A stretch of 20,501 nt of DNA from Rhodoferax sp. (GTDB lineage Bacteria; Pseudomonadota; Gammaproteobacteria; Burkholderiales; Burkholderiaceae_C). The translations under genes were made by a program, and so were the position numbers. Below are positions 15,008 through 20,501 of the stretch, in pieces. The stretch covers positions 1 through 20,501 of the forward strand of contig JAIFMR010000116.1 of NCBI GenBank assembly GCA_020048255.1. Reading direction: 5' to 3'. Position 1 is the stretch's first letter; every line of letters begins with the position of its first letter. The notes under the pieces are model-generated. The model was not told where the DNA came from, ran no database searches, and was given only the letters and a program-made list of their open reading frames with translations.

Positions 15008-16846
15008 TCATCTGCGCATCAGCCAATCCGGCAGCCCGACGGACAGCACCGGGAACCAGGAAATCACCAAGGTCCCCAGAAAAATGGCCAACACTGCAGG
15101 CAAAACGGCCAACGCCACGTAACGCAAGGGCTTGCCAAACATGGCTGACGCAAAATAAATGTTCATGCCGGCGGGTGGCGCCAAAAAGCCCATTTCCATG
15201 TTGGCCAGAAAAATGATGCCGAAGTGCACCGGGTCAATGCCATAGCTCATGGCCACTGGCAGCAACAGAGGCACCAGGAACACAATGGCCGCGAATATCT
15301 CCATCAACGAGCCTGCCGCGAGCAAGAACACATTGAGCACCAGCAAGAAAACGTACTTATTGGGAATGACACCTTGCACCCAGTCGATCGCGTCATTGGG
15401 TAGCCCGCTGTCCACCAGATAATTGGTCAGGCCCAAGGCCATGCCCAAAATCAGCATCACACCACCAATCACCTGAGTGCAATCAGTCAGGCATTTGCCC
15501 AAAACAGCCCAGCTCAGCTCACGGTGGGCCAGTGTCTGGGTGGCGATGGCGTAGGCTGCTGTCAACGCAGCGCTTTCGGTCGGTGTGGCTAGGCCGCTGA
15601 TGAGCGAACCAATCGCAATCGCTGGTGCCGCAATTTCCCACTTGGCTGCCCACAGTGTCGGGAGGACCTGCTGGCGTGAAGGCTCTGGCGTGTCGACCCG
15701 GGCCGGGCTCGCAACCAGGCCCCCGCGCCGCAAGAAGCCGCCAAAGATCAGCAAAAAGAAGACCATGACGATGGCGGGAACAACACCTGCAAGAAACATC
15801 GTGTTGATCGGCACCCGCGCAATGATGGCGTACATGATCAGTGGCACCGACGGCGCCAAAAGCACGCCTAAAGCGCTGGCACTGGTCACCAGGCTGATGC
15901 CACGCCGCTCAGGCAGCCCTGCTTGTCGCAGAAGCGGCAACAACAATCCGCCCAGTGCCAAAATAGTGACACCACTGCCACCGGTGAATGCCGTAAAAAA
16001 CGAGCACAACACGGCCGCAGCGACCACCGTACCGGCGACTCCACCGCCAAACAGCGCCATGAACACCGCGCCCAGGCGACCCGCAGCACCGGTACGCGCA
16101 AAGACCAGCCCAGCCAGGGTGAACAGTGGCAAAGCCGGCAACGACGGGTTCACGGTGATCTGGTAATGCGACAGCGCCACGGCCGCTAACGGCTGCCCAT
16201 CGTGCCAAAAAAGGGCCAGAGCCAGCCCCCCCAGCACCGCAAATATCGGGGCGCCGTACAACAGCGCCCCCACCAGCCATATCACAGCGGGCAGCAGAAG
16301 GATTTCTTCCTCTGAGCCCGCCCTGGCCAGCCAAAATCCGATCAGCGGGAGGATCAGTCCCAACATCCAACCCAGCCAGCTCGCAGAAGCACAGCGTCTG
16401 CCCAACTTGACTCCCAGCAAAACAAACCCCAGGGGCATCAAGGCTTGCACCCACCAAGTGGGAACGCCATAAGCAAGCCCATGCGGCAGACCGATCTCGG
16501 TCTCAACAAACCGCCAACTGGCCAGCGTCAACATGCCACAAATCAGCGCAGCGCTGCCGTTGGCAAACGCCTTGGCTGCGACTTGCAGACGCGCACTGCC
16601 CAGGCCAGCTAAGCCATGGCCCAAGCTACTCAAATGGCCATGGCGCTCGGCTGCCACCGCGCCCATCATGGCGAGCACCAAACCCAGATGCTGAACCAAC
16701 ACCGACGCATTCTCAACGCCCTGCCCCCACAGCGGCCGCAAGACGATCTCAATCAGGGGAATCAGCGTCATCAGCACCAACGCCAACGCCGCCAAGCCCT
16801 CATCCAGCCTTTCTAGCCCCCGCAGCCGTGCCCAAGCCAGAGTCAT
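15008..16846 (-). CDS. TRAP transporter fused small/large permease (DctQM)
   Basis: A 612-residue integral membrane protein. The first roughly 180 residues resemble the four-helix DctQ subunit (IVLRPLWGQGVENASV region). The rest is the DctM permease, with LFTLAGLVFARTGAAGRL, AAAVLCSFFTAFTGGSGVT, LLAPSVPLIMYAIIARV and a final AFLAPPAGMNIYFASAMF-like stretch (FLAPPAGMNIYFASAMFG). It should drive sodium-coupled uptake with the solute-binding protein encoded just upstream. ATG 16846 overlaps the dctP stop by one base (TGATG), so translation is coupled; a TTG one codon earlier is possible. Q-M fusions are a known TRAP variant. The Mpo1-like gene follows after 32 bases. Confidence 0.88.
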   Translation of the reverse strand: MTLAWARLRGLERLDEGLAALALVLMTLIPLIEIVLRPLWGQGVENASVLVQHLGLVLAMMGAVAAERHGHLSSLGHGLAGLGSARLQVAAKAFANGSAALICGMLTLASWRFVETEIGLPHGLAYGVPTWWVQALMPLGFVLLGVKLGRRCASASWLGWMLGLILPLIGFWLARAGSEEEILLLPAVIWLVGALLYGAPIFAVLGGLALALFWHDGQPLAAVALSHYQITVNPSLPALPLFTLAGLVFARTGAAGRLGAVFMALFGGGVAGTVVAAAVLCSFFTAFTGGSGVTILALGGLLLPLLRQAGLPERRGISLVTSASALGVLLAPSVPLIMYAIIARVPINTMFLAGVVPAIVMVFFLLIFGGFLRRGGLVASPARVDTPEPSRQQVLPTLWAAKWEIAAPAIAIGSLISGLATPTESAALTAAYAIATQTLAHRELSWAVLGKCLTDCTQVIGGVMLILGMALGLTNYLVDSGLPNDAIDWVQGVIPNKYVFLLVLNVFLLAAGSLMEIFAAIVFLVPLLLPVAMSYGIDPVHFGIIFLANMEMGFLAPPAGMNIYFASAMFGKPLRYVALAVLPAVLAIFLGTLVISWFPVLSVGLPDWLMRR

Positions 16847-17883
16847 CAAGGCGATTTACCTTGGGTCGCGCGGTAGGCCTTGAGGTGGGCGAAGACTTCA
16901 TCAAAGGTTTCTGCCGGCACCATCGATCCCCGTATGCGCGGATAAAGCTTATCGGCCAGTTCGTTCCACTCTTTCATTTGTGCCGGGCTGGGCTTGTTGA
17001 CCACCAGACCACGCTGCTTCATGGCCATCACCGCTTCATCCACCTCTTTTCGCGCCTTGGTACGCATTTCCAAGCCCGCGCTTTCACTGGCTGAACGCAC
17101 CACCTTCTGAGCATCCGGGCTCAGATCATCCCAAGCCTTTCGGGTGATCACCAGGGCACCCACAATCGGCGCCCAATTGATTTCCAGCATGTTGGGCGCC
17201 GTGTTGTAGATTTGGCTGGCCAACGCAAAATAGGGTGTGGAAGGCACCACATTGATCATGCCGGTCTGGATCGACGGCAAGATGTCACTGGTCTCCAGGG
17301 GAACCGGGGTGTAGCCCAAGCTCTTCATGATGTCCTGCTGCTCGGGTTCAGAGCCCCAGGCAAAAAATTTCATTTTTTTGTAGTCAGCCGGGCTGAAGGC
17401 CGCGTCCTTGGAAAAGAACCGGACCCAGCCCGAGTCGCCCCAGCCCAAAACGACAAAGCCCTTGTCAAAGAACTTTTTCTCGATGGACGCCCGCATTTTT
17501 TCGCGAACGTAGTCCACCTCCTCCCAGTTCTTGAAAAGCAAAGGAAGGTTTTGCAGTGCGGCAATCGACGGTTCAATTTCGCGCAGTCCCACCACCGATA
17601 TCAAAGCCCCTTGCAACTGACCAATGCGCATGCGACGCGCCAACTCCGCCTCCCCGCCCTGGCTACCATCGGTGTAAATGAGGTACTTCGCAGAGCCGCC
17701 CTGGGTTGAGCGCCAGGCCTCCCCCACGGCCTGCAACTGGCGGTGGTACAGAGAATTTTTGGGTGCCAGTGTCCCAATCCGTAGCTGCTTGTCAGCCGCA
17801 AACAAAGCGCCCGATGTCAACAGCGCGAGACCCGTCAGGCCGACACAAAAAGCGTCTTTCAATTTTTTAAAACGATACGTCAT
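16846..17883 (-). CDS. TRAP transporter solute-binding protein (DctP family)
   Basis: A 345-residue periplasmic binding protein with a cleavable signal peptide (residues 1 to about 30, ending GALFAAD). Typical P-subunit features follow: IGTLAPKNSLYHRQL, the YTDGSQGGEAELARRMRIGQLQG block, and LPLLFKNWEEVDY. The segment that in most DctP proteins reads DLKGLKIR, with an Arg that clamps the ligand carboxylate, here reads DYKKMKFF: the Arg position is F174. Together with the TatT-like partner, this suggests a TPAT-class system for a hydrophobic or non-carboxylate ligand; the substrate is unknown. ATG 17883 overlaps the tatT-like stop by four bases (ATGA) and no separate Shine-Dalgarno is evident. 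Confidence 0.87.
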   Translation of the reverse strand: MTYRFKKLKDAFCVGLTGLALLTSGALFAADKQLRIGTLAPKNSLYHRQLQAVGEAWRSTQGGSAKYLIYTDGSQGGEAELARRMRIGQLQGALISVVGLREIEPSIAALQNLPLLFKNWEEVDYVREKMRASIEKKFFDKGFVVLGWGDSGWVRFFSKDAAFSPADYKKMKFFAWGSEPEQQDIMKSLGYTPVPLETSDILPSIQTGMINVVPSTPYFALASQIYNTAPNMLEINWAPIVGALVITRKAWDDLSPDAQKVVRSASESAGLEMRTKARKEVDEAVMAMKQRGLVVNKPSPAQMKEWNELADKLYPRIRGSMVPAETFDEVFAHLKAYRATQGKSP

Positions 17884-18767
17884 GGTGGAGAAGGTAAGAA
17901 AAGATCGTCAACGTTTTCAAGCAGCCACTGTGCGCGTTCGCGCATCACACTGTTGGGCAAGTCAGGCTGAACCTGGCTGGCCACCAAGGATTGCCTGAGC
18001 AAGGATTCAAAGGCCAACCTGTCCCCCGCTGGCAAGGCTACCCCTTCCGCTTTGGCAACAAAGATGCCGGCATTCTTTCCAGCACCCAACTCGATGGCAC
18101 GGTCAAAATACGTCAGGGCAAGCGCTTGAGACCCACCCGGTCTGGCAACCTCAAAGGTTCCCAGCAGACTGACCAGTGCGCCGTTACCATGGTCGGGGGC
18201 GACCTCCCATGCCTGGCGCGCCAGCCGCATCGCTTGCGGCAGGTCCGCCACGATGTTGGGCTCGTCCTTGGACAGAGATATCCAGGCAGCCCAGGAGGCC
18301 GCAGCCCAATACGCTGTGCCAATTTGGTCTGGCCGCAGTCGCACCACATCAGCAGGGTTGGAACTGGCCAGTGACTTGGCATAGTCGGGCATGTCGTGCT
18401 GCAAAGCCGCCATTGCATGGCGCTGGGCGCGTCGGTACAAATTGGCCGCGCGCTGTCGCAGCTTTTCAGCTGCTCGGGCATCCTTGGCCTCGATGTGATC
18501 AGCCTCACACTGAACAAAGGCGTAGGCGTACTGCGTGAAACCAGAGGCCACTGCCTCTGCCAACAGCAGGTTACCGGGCGCTTCACGTAGTAAGGACTCT
18601 GCCAGCTTGAGGTAGAAGGCGCTGGCTTCACGCGCCAGAACAACATCGTCCTCTGGTGCCTGCCCCTGGCTGACCAACTCGCTGGCGACGCCTTGCACAA
18701 TCAAATGTCGGAGCGAACAGCCAGCCAGCATCCAAGCCAGCAAGATCAAGACAATGGAAAGCCTCAC
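17880..18767 (-). CDS. TatT-like TRAP-associated lipoprotein (TPAT T component)
   Basis: An alpha-helical, TPR-like periplasmic lipoprotein that in TPAT systems forms a complex with the TRAP solute-binding protein (described for Treponema pallidum TatT/TatP). From GTG 18767 the protein has 295 residues and starts with a compact lipoprotein signal, RLSIVLILLAWMLAGC, the lipobox cysteine being residue 17. Helical repeats rich in Ala and Leu fill the rest (for example LYRRAQRHAMAALQHD and MRLARQAWEVAPDHGNGAL). The frame stays open to a GTG at 18908, which would put 47 basic, unsignal-like residues in front; I consider that less likely, but no strong Shine-Dalgarno settles it. It is the first gene of an operon with dctP and dctQM and lies downstream of a PHO-box promoter. 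Confidence 0.75.
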   Translation of the reverse strand: MRLSIVLILLAWMLAGCSLRHLIVQGVASELVSQGQAPEDDVVLAREASAFYLKLAESLLREAPGNLLLAEAVASGFTQYAYAFVQCEADHIEAKDARAAEKLRQRAANLYRRAQRHAMAALQHDMPDYAKSLASSNPADVVRLRPDQIGTAYWAAASWAAWISLSKDEPNIVADLPQAMRLARQAWEVAPDHGNGALVSLLGTFEVARPGGSQALALTYFDRAIELGAGKNAGIFVAKAEGVALPAGDRLAFESLLRQSLVASQVQPDLPNSVMRERAQWLLENVDDLFLPSPP

Positions 18768-18927
18768 AGTGTTCAGGCACGATAGCCGAATGTGCCGGCA
18801 GCCCGTCCGGCGTGCGTGACGGTACAACTGGAAGTGAATGTGGCGTCGCTTGCCATGCGCCAGCCTTGAAAGGAAGGGTTCATACTCTGCTTGCTTTGGG
18901 TTAGTCACATTGGCACACCGTTGGCCA

Positions 18928-18961
18928 AGTATTCAACAAGCACATGAAAGTTTGATGACAC
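18928..18961 (-). promoter_or_regulatory. PHO box plus -10 of the TRAP operon
   Basis: On the minus strand GTGTCAT-CAAA-CTTTCAT (18961 to 18944) matches the PHO-box consensus at about 15 of 18 positions. After exactly ten bases comes AATACT (18933 to 18928), identical to the phoD -10 at the same spacing. Transcription should start near 18921, about 155 bases before the preferred GTG of the tatT-like gene. The box ends 12 bases from the end of the EamA gene. Confidence 0.72.
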
Positions 18962-18972
18962 GCCGGCGGCGC

Positions 18973-19833
18973 TTAACCCGAGCCCATTCGCAAGGCCATC
19001 ACACCGCAAACCACAGTAGCGGCACCCACGGCCCGCTGCAAAGTAAAGTGCTCTTTGAGGAATATGACGCCAATGGTCACGGCAAACAGCACCGAGGTTT
19101 CACGAAGCGCCGCGACCATGGCCACCGGAGCCAGGGTCATAGCCCACAGCGCGATGCCGTAAGAAGCCAATGAGGCCAGCGCGCCACCACACGCCAGCGG
19201 CCAGCGCTTGCGGGCATAGCGTGGAAACGCCCCGCCACGCCGGGCCAAAATCAGCAGGGCGTATGGCCAGCCATCGAGCACAAAAATGGCCGCCACATAC
19301 TGCAGCGTACTGTGCAGCGTGCCGCCAGCCAGCCGCACGCCCTGGCCATCGACCACGGTGTAAAGCGCAATGATGACGGCATTGGCCAACGCAAACGCCA
19401 CTGCTTTGGGCATGGTGCGCACCTGCTGATTCAATGCCAGCAGCATGACGCCAGCGCTGATGCACAGCACCCCCAGCCAGCCCTGCCACGACAATGTTTC
19501 ACCCAGAGCCACACCGGCCGACAGTGCCACCAGCATGGGCGCCACACCGCGCATCAGCGGATAGGTCACGCTCAAGTCGCCATGCCGGTAAGCGCCTGAG
19601 AGCGCGATGTAGTAGCCAATGTGAATGACCATGGATGCACCGATGTAGGGCCAGGCGGCCACTGGGGGCCAACCCAACACGGCCACCAACGGCATGGCAA
19701 TGAGTGAACCAATCAGGTGGATCAGCGCGGTGTCAAGCTCTTTGTCGGTGCTGGACTTGACCAGCGCGTTCCAACTGGCATGCAGCAAGGCGCCAAACAA
19801 CACGGCGGCCATGACGGCCGGGCTCATCGTCAT
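18973..19833 (-). CDS. EamA/DMT-family permease
   Basis: A 286-residue protein with about ten hydrophobic segments in two similar halves, as in drug/metabolite transporters of the EamA type. Recognisable stretches are LLHASWNALVKSS near the start, SVTYPLMRGVAPMLVAL and LGETLSWQGWLGVLCISAGV in the first half, and TVVDGQGVRLAG and VALRETSVLFAVTIG in the second, ending at FLKEHFTLQRAVGAATVVCGV. Probably exports or imports a small metabolite; the substrate cannot be predicted. ATG 19833 overlaps the stop of the preceding FAD oxidase by four bases (ATGA), so the two are co-transcribed and may handle related compounds. A second ATG two codons in is possible. Confidence 0.85.
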   Translation of the reverse strand: MTMSPAVMAAVLFGALLHASWNALVKSSTDKELDTALIHLIGSLIAMPLVAVLGWPPVAAWPYIGASMVIHIGYYIALSGAYRHGDLSVTYPLMRGVAPMLVALSAGVALGETLSWQGWLGVLCISAGVMLLALNQQVRTMPKAVAFALANAVIIALYTVVDGQGVRLAGGTLHSTLQYVAAIFVLDGWPYALLILARRGGAFPRYARKRWPLACGGALASLASYGIALWAMTLAPVAMVAALRETSVLFAVTIGVIFLKEHFTLQRAVGAATVVCGVMALRMGSG

Positions 19834-20501
19834 GCCTTATCGGCTTTGCCCGCCGCGTTGGCCAGCTTGCTGAGCCATTTGTCCACTAACCACGGCTGTC
19901 GGTTGTCGTCGTCGGCGCGTTCCTTGCGACGAATGGCGTTGCGCACCAGGTTGGAGCCCACATAACGAAACGGCTCGGGCGGAAAATGCCCCAGGGGACC
20001 GCGCGTGAGTGGGCTGCGCGTCCAGTCGTTGTCCAGGTCAAGCAGCATCGACGACAAAATTTGTCCGCCCATGTAACACGGCCCCACGCCACTGCCCGAA
20101 TAGCCAAACCCGTACAGGATGTAATCTGCGCCGTTGAGCTTGCCAAAGAACGGGAAACCGGTGACCGAGCGGTCCGACGGCCCGTTCCAGCTGGCCGTCA
20201 TGGGCACTGGCGCCAGTGACGGAAAAAAGCTGCGCAGCGCGGTCGTCAGCGAGTCTGCATAGGGCGAATGCTGGTCAAACACCGCGGGCATGCGCCCACC
20301 GTAGGCAAAGGTGTTGCCGCCTTTGCCCAGCATCAGGCGACCATCGGGCGTGCTGCGGTAGTAATACACAAACGTCCGTGAGTCCAGCACCGAGACGCCA
20401 TCACTCAACCCGCTGCGTTCCAGCAGGGCTGGGCATTTTTCGGTAATGACCATGTCGCTCGACACAATCGCAATGCTGCGCTCAAACTGCGCGAACATGC
20501 C
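19830..20501 (-). CDS. FAD-dependent oxidoreductase, DAO family (5' end outside window)
   Basis: The C-terminal 223 residues or so of a DadA/PuuB/glycine-oxidase-like flavoenzyme; the reading frame runs off the right edge. The visible part has the substrate-domain segment RTFVYYYRSTPDGRLMLGKG and the closing FAD-binding strand YGFGYSGSGVGPCYMGGQIL, equivalent to the HGYSGHG motif of PuuB-like oxidases. It should oxidise a primary or secondary amine or amino acid. The YYRxTPDGRxxxGKGG pattern recalls proteins annotated as putative aminophosphonate oxidoreductases, which would fit the phosphorus theme, but I cannot verify this. The N-terminal Rossmann motif is not in the window. It overlaps the EamA gene by four bases. 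Confidence 0.8.
   Translation of the reverse strand, partial: GMFAQFERSIAIVSSDMVITEKCPALLERSGLSDGVSVLDSRTFVYYYRSTPDGRLMLGKGGNTFAYGGRMPAVFDQHSPYADSLTTALRSFFPSLAPVPMTASWNGPSDRSVTGFPFFGKLNGADYILYGFGYSGSGVGPCYMGGQILSSMLLDLDNDWTRSPLTRGPLGHFPPEPFRYVGSNLVRNAIRRKERADDDNRQPWLVDKWLSKLANAAGKADKA

Noticed and set aside
18908..18910. ATG at 18910 overlapping GTG 18908 before the tatT-like gene
   Set aside because: ATG 18910 is followed at once by a TGA; GTG 18908 would give a 47-residue basic extension before the lipoprotein signal, so GTG 18767 is preferred though not proven.

Overview
This window looks like a chromosomal segment of a betaproteobacterium in the Burkholderiales, probably a Comamonadaceae member of the Rhodoferax/Polaromonas type. 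That rests on the style of the PlsC, Ppx, pyruvate-kinase-like and TRAP proteins and is an inference. Genes are tightly packed on both strands, and I see no rRNA, tRNA, CRISPR array, insertion sequence or phage gene.

Layout: 1-93 holds the tail of an upstream gene and its terminator. 137-4430 (+) carries plsC, ppx (exopolyphosphatase) and an atypical pyruvate kinase. 8280-4427 (-) is a four-gene signalling operon: STAS antagonist, RsbW-type kinase, cNMP-binding/PP2C phosphatase, and an EAL-CBS-GGDEF protein whose GGDEF end is broken by a frame disruption. 8508-10319 (+) is a Tat-exported PhoD phosphatase, followed by a lipid-type GT4 glycosyltransferase (10531-11784, +). Convergent to it is phosphatidylserine decarboxylase (psd, -). 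Divergent from psd is a membrane-anchored class III aminotransferase (+). 18767-14385 (-) is a TPAT-type TRAP transporter operon (tatT-like, dctP, fused dctQM) ending in an Mpo1/DUF962-like membrane protein. The right edge holds an EamA permease and the C-terminal part of an FAD-dependent amine/amino-acid oxidase (-).

The unifying signal is regulatory. Six transcription units (ppx, pyruvate kinase, the STAS operon, phoD, the glycosyltransferase, the TRAP operon) each have a PHO-box-like 7+4+7 direct repeat followed, after exactly 10 nt, by a plausible -10 hexamer. I read this as a phosphate-starvation (PhoB) island combining polyphosphate hydrolysis, extracellular phosphoester hydrolysis, membrane-lipid remodelling, an unusual TRAP uptake system and a partner-switching/c-di-GMP output module. 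At three of these promoters (ppx, pyruvate kinase, glycosyltransferase) the predicted transcription start falls at or within a base of the start codon and no good Shine-Dalgarno is present, which predicts leaderless mRNAs. PhoB itself is not in the window, so this is a prediction from sequence pattern only.
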